In this document: positions 54,755-64,000 of the stretch, one piece after another
Position numbering within the stretch: position 1 is the stretch's first letter
Layout: every line of letters begins with the position of its first letter
Assembly: GCF_000321225.1 (NCBI RefSeq)
Contig: NW_004450402.1
Location: forward strand, 2,971,798-3,035,797
From: Odobenus rosmarus divergens
Taxonomy: Eukaryota > Chordata > Mammalia > Carnivora > Odobenidae
Length of the DNA: 64,000 nucleotides
Direction: 5' to 3'
Made by a program: the position numbers and the translations under genes
The notes under the pieces: generated by a model
What the model was told of the DNA's origin: nothing
The model's input: only the letters and a program-made list of their open reading frames with translations
Database searches by the model: none

Positions 54755-54800
54755 TCCCTTCCTTCCTTCCTTCTTTCCTTCCTTCCTTCCTTCCTTCCTC
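54755..54800. repeat. (CTTC)n microsatellite
   Basis: About eleven CTTC units with one interruption near 54772. Confidence 0.95.
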
Positions 54801-54876
54801 TCCTCCCCCCTGCCTCTCTTTCTTTTGCACTTCCTTTATTATCCACCTAAGAAATCACAATATATTAGACATAGAG

Positions 54877-54960
54877 CCACTTTGTACAAATATAGCATAG
54901 TGCCTAGCACAGTATCTGCCATATAGCAGGTGTTTGATAAAATAGCTATTGAATGATTGT
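54877..54960 (+). repeat. L2 or MIR 3' tail fragment
   Basis: 'agcatagtgcctagcacagt' followed by 'gcaggtgtttgataaaatag' resembles the shared 3' tail of L2 and MIR. Too short to decide between them. Confidence 0.5.
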
Positions 54961-55384
54961 GATAATTCTTTTTTTTTTTTAAGTGACCTGTCATTCTAAA
55001 AAATCTAGTCTTTTTCTGACCCATTATATGTCTCTTCTTGGCCAACAGAAACCTGCTTTCACAATTTGGCAAGAGACCTTAGAGAACATAAGGTTCTGGT
55101 TGTAACCCTTCATTTTTACTCTTGAGGTAACAAAAACAGAGGATAAGTGATAGCAGTGGAGATAAAGAGGGAACGAATTTAAATAAGAGGCCAAAATTAA
55201 AGGCCACATGAGAATGGGTCCATTTTAGATGGTGGGTTTGGGATTTATTGAGTCGAGGCAGGGTCTAATCAATTGGAGATGTTCTACTTGAATCCCATTT
55301 ATGAAATGCTCAGTATCATAGAAAAGGCAAGTTTATGTTTGGTCCATCAGACAGCATTCAGTTTTGGCAGTGAGGTTCAGGGTA
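54961..55384. other. Unassigned sequence
   Basis: No recognised element. Two overlapping minus-strand frames (54839-55209, 61-77 codons) show no domain. Confidence 0.4.
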
Positions 55385-55590
55385 GATAGTAGCTGTGGCT
55401 TAGAACCCTGTCTTGCCTCTTTTCTCTACCTGACCTTGGGCAATTTACTTAGCTCTGCATTGCCCTCAGCACTCAGCGGTAGAATGTCTGTAATACTGTA
55501 ATACCTTTCACTTAGGGTTCTTGTGAGAGGATAGTGCATGTGCCTTGGTCAAAATGAGTGCTCAATAAATGCTTCTTATTCTTGCTATAC
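55385..55590 (+). repeat. MIR SINE (sense)
   Basis: 'ctacctgaccttgggcaatt', 'tttcacttagggttcttgtg', 'gagtgctcaataaatgcttc' follow a sense MIR nearly from end to end. Confidence 0.8.
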
Positions 55591-55854
55591 TTTATTTGCC
55601 TTATTCATTCTCATTCTCTTATGAATATACACTGGAGTTTTCCAGTGGCTCTGTGATGTGTCATATGATGCTGCAACAGAGCAAATACAGATGTGAGGAT
55701 CCAGCTGTCCTCTGTTAAGCACTAAAGAGATTTGCAAAAATTTAACAATACTCCTCTCACTAAAGTCTTATTTTCGGCAATCATAACAGCAATAGCGAAA
55801 AAAATACTATGTTAACATGTAATGGGTTTATTTTTATCATTTAAAAATGAATTT

Positions 55855-56038
55855 GGGGCGCCTGGGTGGCTTAGTAAGTGTCTGCCTTTGGCTCAGGTCA
55901 TGATCCCAGGATCCTGGGATCGAGTCTCGCATCGGGCTCCCTGCTCAGCAGGGAGCCTGCTTCTCCCTTTCCCTTTACTGTCTCCCCTGCTTGTGTTCTC
56001 TCACTCTGTCAAATGAATAAAATCTTTTTAAAAAATTT
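55855..56038 (+). repeat. Can-SINE (SINEC type)
   Basis: Forward SINE that lacks a few bases after the head ('ggtggcttagtaagtgtctg'). TSD 'ttaaaaatgaattt' (55841-55854), with an A-extended copy at about 56037-56052. Confidence 0.95.
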
Positions 56039-56052
56039 AAAAAAATGAATTT

Positions 56053-56467
56053 TTAAGTATTGAAATATTTCTCACTTTTAATTTTTAATACATATAATGA
56101 TAGATATCATCCATATAAATGAATATCTCTTTGGGGTCCACAGTAATTTTTTAAAAGTTGTAAAGGAGTCTGGACCGAAAAATTTGAGAACTGCTAATGC
56201 AGAGGCATGAGAATGGAATCCAGTAGGATAGTATCAACTTCTCAGAGTCCAAGCTCCATTGAACATCTTACTAAATTTGGTTCCTTTTGGGAACAGCTGA
56301 CAAGGAGCTGATGAAGAAAAAGCCTGGTAGAGGTGGACATCTGGCAGGGAGTGATAAGGGGAGTTACAGCTGGGGACTTTAGGGGAAATGGTAGGCCTGG
56401 AAAAGGGTGCTTTTAGATAGAGCTAAGCCTCTCTATTCAGTTGCTCCCACTGGGCCCCTTCCCACTA
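56053..56467. other. Unassigned sequence
   Basis: No recognised element. 'ccgaaaaatttgagaactgctaatgc' style phrase near 56174-56199 may be the end of a hAT relic. Confidence 0.35.
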
Positions 56468-56730
56468 CTATTTATTTAGTTTTTTAAGTTTTTATTTAAA
56501 TTCCCGTTAGTTAACATACACTGAAATACTAGTTTCAGGTGTAGAATTTAGTGACTCAGCACTTCCATACAATACCCAGTGCTCATCACAAGTGCCCTCC
56601 TTAATCACCATCACCTATTTCACCCATCCCCCTGCCCACCTCCCCTCCAGTAACCCTTAGTTCTCTACAGTTAAGAGTCTGTTTCCTGGTTTGCCTCCCC
56701 CCGCCACCTGCCCATGTTCATCCGTTTAAG
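56468..56730 (-). repeat. L1 3' UTR fragment (antisense)
   Basis: 'aaattcccgttagttaacat', 'cacttccatacaatacccag', 'gctcatcacaagtgccctcc' match the older of the carnivoran L1 3' UTR forms, as in 48614-48980. Confidence 0.85.
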
Positions 56731-57039
56731 AGTGCTTTAGGATGAAAAATTACAATAATGTATTCTAAGAATTATTTGTCTTATAGGTTTTTTTTTTTTA
56801 ATCATGCTTTTGGCATGCAAAGTGTCCACTGGGGACTGTTTCTGGAAAAGGTTTAATTATGACTGCAGAAATCTCTGTCATCACCTGAGGCTTTATACAG
56901 AAGGAATGAAGCTCTACTTACTTAGAGTCTATTCACATTTCACACAGCTTTAGAATAGAGAACCAGCTCTCTGGCATCTTTTTTAAAAGCCTCTCTCTAA
57001 AATCCTATAAAGAGGGGTTTTTGTTAATTGTGACTAGTT

Positions 57040-57211
57040 TTTTTTTTTTAAGATTTTATTTATTTGACAGAGGGAGACACAACAAGGGAGGGAACACAAG
57101 CAGGGGGAGTGGGAGAGGGAGAAGCAGTCTTCCTGCGGAGCAGGGAGCCCTCTATGGGGCTCAATTCCAGGACCTGGGGATCATGACCTGAGCCGAAGGC
57201 AGATGCTTAAC
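57040..57211 (-). repeat. Can-SINE lacking its first ~25 bases
   Basis: Reverse SINE that stops at 'cagatgcttaa': the head (gagccacccaggcgcccc on this strand) is absent. A short TSD 'gactagtt' (57032-57039, 57212-57219) immediately flanks it, which suggests 5' truncation on insertion and not later deletion. Confidence 0.92.
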
Positions 57212-57219
57212 GACTAGTT

Positions 57220-57979
57220 CTTAAGGAGAAAGATTAAAGTGATGGTGTTCTTTCATCTCTCTTCTCTCCTTTTAAAATGGTTTTAGAGAATTTAGTAGTG
57301 TTGATTGCCAACCAGGGATCACAGGTCAAAGTGTATATGACATCATTTATTTTCCAGTCTGCACTTGTGATTCATAGCCTGCAGGGGAATGTTTAATATT
57401 TGTAGATACATTGTCTTTTCCTAGCCCTAAAAATGTTCTTTTGCAAAAAAATCTTGTGCAAAACAAAGATTAAAGGCTTAAAAAGAAATGAAAACTAAAC
57501 TCCTAAGTTTCTGAGTGAATTTTGCAAACTAAAATAATTCTTTTGCATGATATCATTTACTTTCCAAGGTTTCAGTTCTATGCAATCTGATTCTTTTGCA
57601 CCTTTTGTAGTTAATTGAAATAATTTGCTAATCACGGTTATGCCTTAGAGTTGCCAGAAAAAACAATGATTATTTTTTTAGTATAATTATATACCAAATA
57701 CTGCATAGAACAATATTTATATTGGTTGTTTATCTGAAATTGAGTTTAAGCAGGCATCCAGTATTTTAATTTGCTAAATTTGGCAACTCTACCTAAGCAC
57801 AACTAGGTTCTTTTGTCTTAGAATGTATAGAACAGATATGTATTTCCAAGTGGTTTTGTAGTTAAAGGCACACAATTTTCTCAATGAAACAACTATTACT
57901 TGGCAAAGTGCTCTTGTATGTAAAACAGAACCCTTAATTCTCAGAAATGGAGTCCAAAAACGAGTACTGGTCTACTGGT
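57220..57979. other. Unique AT-rich DNA, no recognised element
   Basis: About 760 bases without a recognised repeat. It precedes the candidate promoter region. Confidence 0.4.
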
Positions 57980-58245
57980 CTTGCAAATCAAGTTTTGCTG
58001 CTTAGCTTGGGAAACGTTGCCTTCTGGTTACTGGGCAAGCTGGCTCCACCCAGCTGCTGAAAGGAGATACAAATTGTAACAAAACCGGAAGTTGGCTAGG
58101 CTGCCTTCGCTTCTCAAGGTAAGGGTCTCCTTCTGTTCTCTTTTAGACAGAGCTCTTTGCAAAGCGTTTAAAAATTGAAGCCAGCTAAGGCAACAGTACT
58201 GAGAGCAGGCGACTGTGATGATGGGGGCGGCCGGCGATGCCAAAT
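57980..58245 (+). promoter_or_regulatory. Candidate promoter and first exon with ETS site
   Basis: A repeat-free, CpG-richer patch in AT-rich surroundings. It holds 'accggaagt' (58084-58092, ETS core CCGGAAGT), a consensus-like splice donor 'aag|gtaagg' (junction 58118/58119), RFX-like half sites ('gttgcc', 58017-58022; 'gttactgggcaag', 58027-58039), and a GC-box-like 'gggggcggccggcg' (about 58221-58234). No long open frame, so any exon would be 5' UTR or non-coding RNA. The motifs are seen; a transcription start is only inferred. Confidence 0.3.
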
Positions 58246-59180
58246 GAATGCTTTAACAAATTATGTTCTGGAGCTTGTATTGAGCTAATGAGTTTTCACA
58301 AACAAGTTAGGATAATAAGGTGCCCTGTGACTTTGAGTAACGAGCTTTAATCCCAAGAAATGGGTGATTATAAGTAGAGTCATGCTTGGGCTCCTGAAAA
58401 GCATGGACTTTATTCGTGCACGTGTGTTTCTGTCTCCTTTTTTAAAAAAATTTGAAACTGTGGAAACTTTTATAATTAAACTTAATGGCATAATTACCTG
58501 TATGCAGATTACTTAGAGCCTTAGTTGGTTTTTAAAGTATGTTTTAATCTAGACATTTTAGCTCCCCCCACCCCCTTCCCCTGGTGTGCCTTTAGAATTT
58601 CAGAAAGGCTCTGGTAAGACCTTTGCCACCCCCTCCTTTTTTTTTTTTTTTAATCTTGTCAGTGCTTACCTAGGGGCAAAGGAGATTTTTCAGTTTGTAA
58701 ATGTGTTATCAGGGATATTTCTTTACAAAGCTAAACTTTTAAGTTCAGATATTTTCTTTTTCTTCTGAATTAAAGAAAAAGTGGAAAGATTTGAGGACTA
58801 TACAGAGGTGGAGGCTAACATTTGGTTTACTGATTTGTTGAAAACAATGAGCTAGACATTTTATTTTGTTTAAGGGGATGAGTTCTGGTAAGTTGCTTAG
58901 TAAGCTAACATGTTGACTATTTTGGCCAAGTGTAGCTTCTGTTTCACAGCTCTCCATTTGGGTAATGTCAGATTCTCTGGAAATCACACTGTACAAGCGC
59001 TGTTTTCAAGGTTGTCTGCTAGTCAGTGGGAAAGGGGATCAACAAGCTGGCCACAAGTCACCAGTTGGGGCAAGTGTGATAACATTTTTTATTAGCAAAA
59101 ACAAAGCTTCTGGAGGTTCCAAAGAGAGAGCAGTTACAGAAGGTGATAGAATTAGGCAAGACTCCATGGAAAGAAGGAGA
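58246..59180. other. Unassigned DNA
   Basis: No recognised repeat. Short frames of 60-83 codons on both strands (58285-59201) show no domain. It would be intron if the upstream exon is real. Confidence 0.4.
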
Positions 59181-59189
59181 TTTTATTTA

Positions 59190-59382
59190 TTTTTCTTTTA
59201 ATTTACTTATTTTTATTTAAATTCAATTAACATAATTTATTATTGGTTTCAGAGGTAGAGGTCAGTGATTCATCAGTCTTATATAGTACCCAGTGCTCAT
59301 TACATCACGTGCCCTCCTTAATGTCCATCACCCAGTTACCCCCTGCTTCTCCCCTCCAGCAATCCTCAGTTTGTTTCCTACT
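59190..59382 (-). repeat. L1 3' UTR fragment (antisense)
   Basis: 'aaattcaattaacataattt', 'gtgattcatcagtcttatat' and 'ccagcaatcctcagtttgtt' match the L1 3' UTR. Short 'agatttta' flanks (about 59177-59184, 59384-59391) might be its TSD. Confidence 0.85.
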
Positions 59383-59389
59383 AAGATTT

Positions 59390-59635
59390 TAATGGGAGAC
59401 CTGGTTTATGGTGGGCACTGTGCTAGATGTTTCATATGTATTGCTTTATTTAACCTTCACAAAGCACCTTGGTATTTGTTGCATTTTCTCTTCACAAAAC
59501 GAGAAAACCAAAGCCTGGTGAGGTTAAATAATTTGCCCACAGTCACTAAGATGGTGCCCGCTGGATTCAAACTTGCAGCTGGATTCGAACTATGTGATTT
59601 TGATGTCCAAACTGTTCACTGTCTCACAGGATACA
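59390..59635 (-). repeat. MIR SINE (antisense)
   Basis: 'gtgggcactgtgctagatgt', 'gctttatttaaccttcacaa', 'gaggttaaataatttgccca', 'tggattcgaactatgtgatt' cover nearly a full reversed MIR; 'ggattcaaacttgcagct' and 'ggattcgaac' partly repeat each other. Confidence 0.8.
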
Positions 59636-60159
59636 GTAGTTGATGGTATTTGAAATGGACCTTGAAAGAGGGGAGGAGGTTTTATTTACTAAAACAAAAA
59701 CAAACAAAAGCAGTGAAAGTAACATAGAATGAAAATAGATAAAAGAAAAAAAGCTAAGTTGTTTTATTGTATTTCTTTACAATCTTTATATATCTGTATT
59801 TTGTAGTTATAAATTATTATCTTTTATTATATTATAAACCACTACATGCTTTAAAATTTTTAGATCATTTTTATATTATGAACACTACATGCTTTTAAAA
59901 AAATATGCACAATACAATGAGGATTAAAAAGAGGAAGTCCACTCCTCTTCCCCTATTGAAAACACTCTCCTGGGGGTAACCACTCTTGAGAATTGTTAAA
60001 GTATGGAGTAGAAGGTTTTTTTTTTCTTTTCCCTTTAACTTTTAAGTAACATTTCTTTCATTATACTACATATCATTTTGTAATCTGCTTGTTTTCATTC
60101 CTCAGTGTGGCAGGAGCATGTTTCCACTTAAGTATATGCAGACTCATGTCTTAGGGGTT

Positions 60160-60245
60160 TTGTGAAACGAGTTGATACTTGCAAAGCACTTAAAAGAAGA
60201 ATACCTAGCTCCCATAAAGCACTCAGTAATTATTAGCTGTTACAT
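60160..60245 (+). repeat. MIR 3' fragment (sense)
   Basis: 'acttgcaaagcacttaaaag' and 'gcactcagtaattattagct' match the 3' part of MIR. Confidence 0.6.
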
Positions 60246-60263
60246 TTGTCATTGACTATTCTT

Positions 60264-60445
60264 TTTTTTAATGTTTTTCCTTTATTTTTATTTATTTATT
60301 TGACAGAGAGGGAGAGCACAAACGGGCAGTGGCAGGCAGAGGGAGAGGGAGAAGCAGGCTTCCTGCTGAGCAAGGAGCCCCGATGTGGGGCTTGATCCCA
60401 TGACCTAAGCCAAAGGCTTAACTGAGTGAGTCACCCAGGCGCCCC
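60264..60445 (-). repeat. Can-SINE (SINEC type)
   Basis: Reverse SINE with a deleted middle (missing most of 'gaccctgggatcatgacctg'). TSD 'tcattgactattct' (60249-60262) and 'tcattgacttttct' (60447-60460). Confidence 0.94.
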
Positions 60446-60889
60446 ATCATTGACTTTTCTATTTCATTCTTTTAAGTGAGTGAGTATACAGTATTCTATA
60501 GTCTGGATATAGTCTAGCTTATTTTTGTAACCACCCAAATTGTCTTAAATTTTTGTTACTACAAAATAATTTTTGTCTGTGTGAGTTTTTCTGTAGGATA
60601 AATTCCTAGAAGTGAAATTCCTAGGTCAGAGGTTAAGCATATTTTAGTTTAGTAGGATACTGTCAAATTTCCTCCAAAAATATTGTGCCAGTTTACACTT
60701 TTCATTGTGTATGAGTGTGCTCATTTTTCTATATTCTTGCTTATACTGGATATTAGCAGTCTCTTGCATTTTCCATAAAATGACAGGCAATGAATTTCTT
60801 TTTTTTACATAAAAAGCATAGTGTACAGAGATTTTTGTATCTTATTTTTTCCCATTTAACATCTGTTTTTACACGGGTAAGAATTTGAT

Positions 60890-61720
60890 GCATGAAATAA
60901 TGGAGGTCCCAGTTAGAAGGCAGGACATGGGTAGAAAGAAGGAGTGGTGCTTATTCCAGGAGTTAGTACAAATGGTGCGTTGTTGCAAGAGCATGGGAGA
61001 AAAAAAATCCTTAAAATGGGGTTGGGCTAATAGTATGAAACATTAAATGTCTAAAGTTTTTGTCCTTAATAATTCCTGGGAAGCTGATGAAGGTTTCTGG
61101 GGAGAAGAGTGATACGATAAGAATTGTGCTTTAGGAAAATGATCTCTGATGTGGTGTAGGACAGATTAGAATGGAGATAAAGAAACAGAGGCCAATTGAG
61201 AGTGTTTCATTAATTTTGGTGACAGACAATGAAGGCTTTGTGCTTGGAGGTGTTGGCGGAATGGAAAGTGGCAGACAGATGTAATAGAAAGAATGGAAAG
61301 TAGGAGAGAGATGCAAAAGGGGTAGGTAGGAGGGTGAAAGGGTGGAGGAAGAATCTGAAGAGCTTGTTTGGTAATTGGGGTCTAAAAGAGTATTTGGGGT
61401 CAAGTCTTGAGAATATGGGGTTTCGAGTATTGCTGACCAGAAATGGGTTGACAGGCCACCATCAGAATAGGGAAGTCAGATGTAAGAGCTAGTCTGGAGG
61501 AAAAGATGATGAATCTCATTGCAGACAAATTAAGTTTATTGCCGTCCAAAGAGCAATCTACATAGAGTTGGAATTTGAGTGAAAGCATTGTGGAGATGTG
61601 GGGTGGGGCAATCGGAAGATTTGGGAGATATTTTAGGGATGAAAACAGGCCGTGGAAATGATGATGAGATTGCAGAGAAATGTGGGGGCCAAGGTAAAAA
61701 GTCTTGGGAGTGGATACGTT
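60890..61720 (-). pseudogene. L2 LINE ORF2 remnant (antisense)
   Basis: 'gaagagtgatacgataagaa', 'gaaaatgatctctgatgtgg', 'gtctggaggaaaagatgatg', 'gtggggcaatcggaagattt' follow the reverse of L2 ORF2. Minus-strand frames of 90 and 107 codons (61131-61403, 61400-61723) are decayed pieces of it. Confidence 0.6.
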
Positions 61721-61964
61721 CATGTATGAGGCATGAAGAGGAACCAGACTTAATTACAATATTTTTACAATGACTATTTCTGACATTTGACCTCGGATCT
61801 AGGTAGACAATTCTTTAAGGGCCCCCAAAAGTCCATGCCCACTTTTTTCTTTCCATCTTTGGTTCTTTTTTATTGCTCTTGTTCAAATTATGTACATTCT
61901 GAACCTGTTTTCCTCCATAATGCCTTGTTTACTTACCATGTCAGCCTTAACGGTCTGATCTGAA

Positions 61965-62200
61965 GTTATGGATGGCTTATTGGTTAAAACCTCAGAAGCC
62001 AGATCAGAGACCATACTTGTCACCACTCATTTGCTGTGCCTCTGATAAATGTCTTAATCAGTGCCCTATTTTACATAGTGGGAACAATTATACCCTTCAC
62101 ACCTTCCTGGGTGTTTTTCGGAATGCATGCTAAATCCTTGACATGATGTCTGACATGTTGTAAGCCCTTGGTAATTGTTAGCTCTTCTTATTTTCTCCTT
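61965..62200 (+). repeat. MIR SINE (sense)
   Basis: 'ggttaaaacctcagaagcca' head, 'catttgctgtgcctctgata', then 'gacatgatgtctgacatgtt' and 'cccttggtaattgttagctc' tail. Diverged. Confidence 0.65.
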
Positions 62201-62244
62201 ATACCTCTAAATATCTATAATGAAATACAATTTTTTCCTGTTCT

Positions 62245-62420
62245 GCCCCTGTGTGATCTTAGACTGTAGTTTTTTATAACCTCCTTGAGCTTCAGTGTCT
62301 GTATGAAAAACAAAAAAACAAAAAAAACCTTTGTATGTTTCTTCCAAGGAGTAGAGTTCATTTCTGTGAAGCACCTACTGTGATGACTACAATGGATTCA
62401 ATAAATAGTGTCATTTAAAT
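62245..62420 (+). repeat. Possible MIR fragment (sense)
   Basis: 'gtgtgatcttagactgtagt', 'tgagcttcagtgtctgtatg' and 'gattcaataaatagtgtcat' resemble a poorly kept MIR. An (A)nC-rich run at 62309-62326 lies within it. Confidence 0.4.
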
Positions 62421-63217
62421 GATAGATTAATGGTATTTGCTTTTATTTCATTATTAGTTTTGCATCTTTAGAGAAGGGGCCATTCCACTTTCTACCTAAT
62501 TTTGTTTTGAGGACAGGGCTATTGTGAGGGCCATGTGGAACAACCCAGATGAAAGCTCTATATCATGTTATAAGGTATTTGCTTCCAATCTTTTTTCCAG
62601 AGATGACTAAAGAAGATGGAAACATTACTTGCTGAGGATGCTGTGATTAGGGAAATCAGGATTAGATTGTAGTGTTCCCCATTACTTTTTCTTCAGTGGT
62701 TTCCTCTACCTTTCCCTTTACTTTTTCTTGCTTTTACTTAAACTCTAAATTCTTTTTCAGAATTTTTTCAACCATTTTAAGTTGTTAGACCTGACAGATC
62801 TCAAATTGGTATTCAATATGTCATTTTTGGTGCCTCTTTGTTTTTTAGAACCATCTCTGAAAATGTCATAACTCTAATTGTTAATTAAAAAAAAAATCTT
62901 TTTTTTCTCTTTGCTTCCTGCTGTGCAAATGGAGTCTGAAACATTTTTATCTGAAGAAGTGGAAATACTTGACCTATTTTTCAATTTCTCTATAATTTGA
63001 CATTCTGCTATCAAAGTCAACTTAATTTTTGATGTGGAAGTTTTCTATGAAGGTAAAGTTAAATTGCTGGAAAGAAAGGGAGCACATTTTCTGAAATATT
63101 TCAGAAGGCTTGAACAAATTAAATGCAGGTGAAAGAAAAATATGAAAATCTTGTCTAACCACAACAGTGTTGGGAAGAAATTAGCACGTACTGCTGATAA
63201 GGAAATTTAATAGTGAT
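62421..63217. other. Unassigned AT-rich DNA
   Basis: No recognised element or exon. Confidence 0.4.
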
Positions 63218-63320
63218 AATAAATAATGGCAGTTATCATTTATTGACAACTTGGTGTTTTTAGGCATCAAACTAGTTGTTTTAATGTCCATTCTTTCAGG
63301 AGCTTTAGTTCTATGAAAGA
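63218..63320 (-). repeat. MIR fragment (antisense)
   Basis: 'aatggcagttatcatttatt' and 'gcatcaaactagttgtttta' resemble the 3' end of MIR in reverse. Confidence 0.45.
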
Positions 63321-63367
63321 GTTCTCTATATTGCTTCTTAGGCTCCTAGAGTGGACTCAATATTTTG

Positions 63368-63478
63368 GTTTTTGTTTTTGTTTTTTAAAGTAAGTTCTAC
63401 ATCTAATGTGGGGCTTGAACTCAGGACCCTGAGATCAAGAATTGCATGATTTACTGACTGAGCCAGCCATGTGCCTTA
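63368..63478 (-). repeat. Short Can-SINE, first of a tandem pair
   Basis: Reverse, about 110 bp, CT-tract-less type ('atgtggggcttgaactcagg', head 'gagccagccatgtgcc'). Confidence 0.88.
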
Positions 63479-63484
63479 AAACAC

Positions 63485-63587
63485 TTGTAGTTTTTTTCTA
63501 AAGTACTTTCTGTGCCCAATGTGGGGCTCGAACTCATGACCCTGAAGTCAAGAACCCTATGCTCTACAGACAGCCAGCCAGGTGCCC
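63485..63587 (-). repeat. Short Can-SINE, second of a tandem pair
   Basis: Reverse, about 100 bp, same type ('atgtggggctcgaactcatg', head 'cagccagccaggtgcccc'). A single imperfect TSD, 'ctcaatattttg' (63356-63367) and 'ctcaacattctg' (63588-63599), flanks the pair. Confidence 0.88.
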
Positions 63588-63739
63588 CTCAACATTCTGA
63601 ATTAGGCTAATTTAGATTTCAGCTTTGTCACAGTATGCCCCCACTCACATTGTTCATTGTGAAATTTGGATCCTTGCTGGATTTATTTACTTTCTACATC
63701 CTTCTCTCTGCAAGGAGGGAGCAGTGATGCAAAGTGAAG

Positions 63740-63920
63740 AGAGAACATGGACATTGCCCTTAGATTTAGGTTCTAATCCTAAAGGTATATGTGATTTAGG
63801 GTACATTCCCTGGCCTCTGTTTTTTCATCTCTAAAATGAAGATACTATCTGTTTATTGTAAGAATTATATTAGATATAGTAGTATCTTCTAGGTTCTCAT
63901 TAAATGTTTGTTTCTTTTTC
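63740..63920 (+). repeat. MIR SINE (sense)
   Basis: 'ttaggttctaatcctaaagg', 'cctctgttttttcatctcta', 'aaatgaagatactatctgtt' follow a sense MIR. Confidence 0.7.
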
Positions 63921-64000
63921 TTTTTCTCCATGCTATGTCCTCTTTCTTCCCTCCTGTGTAATAGAAATGTAATCCTTTTCTTTATGTCTTAGAAATTTCA

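Larger units (their letters stand above)
59870..60830 (-). repeat. Ancient L1 3' region (antisense), split by MIR and SINE
   Basis: 'ctcctgggggtaaccactct', 'cattttgtaatctgcttgtt', and later 'gtaggataaattcctagaag', 'tgaaattcctaggtcagagg', 'ccagtttacacttttcattg' follow the antisense of an old L1 3' region. The MIR tail at 60160-60245 and the Can-SINE at 60264-60445 lie within it. Confidence 0.65.

Noticed and set aside
59293..59643. The 116-codon plus-strand frame as a gene
   Set aside because: It runs from an antisense L1 3' UTR into an antisense MIR; chance frame.
1..64000. tRNA genes from tRNA-like SINE heads
   Set aside because: The many 'gggtggctcagt' starts are SINE heads followed by SINE bodies and A-rich tails, not free-standing cloverleaf genes.
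1..64000. CRISPR arrays or bacterial operons
   Set aside because: Spaced identical short repeats are SINE copies and microsatellites. The repeat content is mammalian, with no ribosome-binding sites or dense gene order.

Overview
The window reads as nuclear DNA of a carnivoran mammal. About forty tRNA-derived Can-SINEs (SINEC type) are scattered through it, on both strands, most with intact target-site duplications (TSDs). The L1 3' UTRs end in the form I associate with non-canid caniforms (bear, seal and weasel relatives) rather than dog, so an arctoid is my best guess. This is inference, not proof. No protein-coding gene can be supported: every longer open frame lies in a SINE, a LINE-1 or LINE-2 remnant, an LTR or low-complexity DNA, or is short and featureless. 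The stretch is intergenic or deep intronic.

Layout. 0-4.4 kb: L2 and L1 debris with five SINEs. 4.4-11.6 kb: mostly unique DNA with MIR, MER5A-like and L1 pieces and a diverged local duplication. 11.6-13.8 kb: an old L2 copy carrying a hAT-type insertion, then MIR. 14.7-16.6 kb: a MaLR LTR, an L2 fragment and SINEs. 16.6-25.4 kb: the longest stretch with no SINE, holding unique DNA with possible conserved blocks, a Tigger-like DNA transposon, L2 fragments and a MaLR LTR with a 5-bp TSD. 25.4-30 kb: two related solo LTRs and an older LTR. 30-33 kb: an L1 3' UTR interrupted by a 31-nt U2 snRNA fragment, then a 2.2-kb antisense L1 carrying SINEs. 33.3-39.9 kb: a decayed endogenous retrovirus whose 5' LTR holds an inverted L1 insertion, followed by another LTR. 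40-48 kb: a third copy of the solo LTR, a Tigger element, an ERVL-like LTR, L1, L2, MaLR and hAT pieces. 48.6-57.3 kb: an L1 with a perfect 17-bp TSD, a SINE nested in the tail of another SINE, L2 and MIR. 57.3-64 kb: a unique region with a possible promoter and first exon near 58.05-58.12 kb, then old L1, L2, MIR and short SINEs.

The main biology here is retrotransposition and its by-products. The clearest special object is the 3'-truncated U2 snRNA retropseudogene at 30181-30211, with an 18-bp perfect TSD, inside an L1 3' UTR. The only hints of host function are motif clusters (an ETS site beside a splice donor at 58.1 kb, PBX/MEIS-like sites near 17.9 kb, an RFX-like site at 48.1 kb). All boundaries are read by eye and may be off by several bases. 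Family names are assigned from memory of the families.
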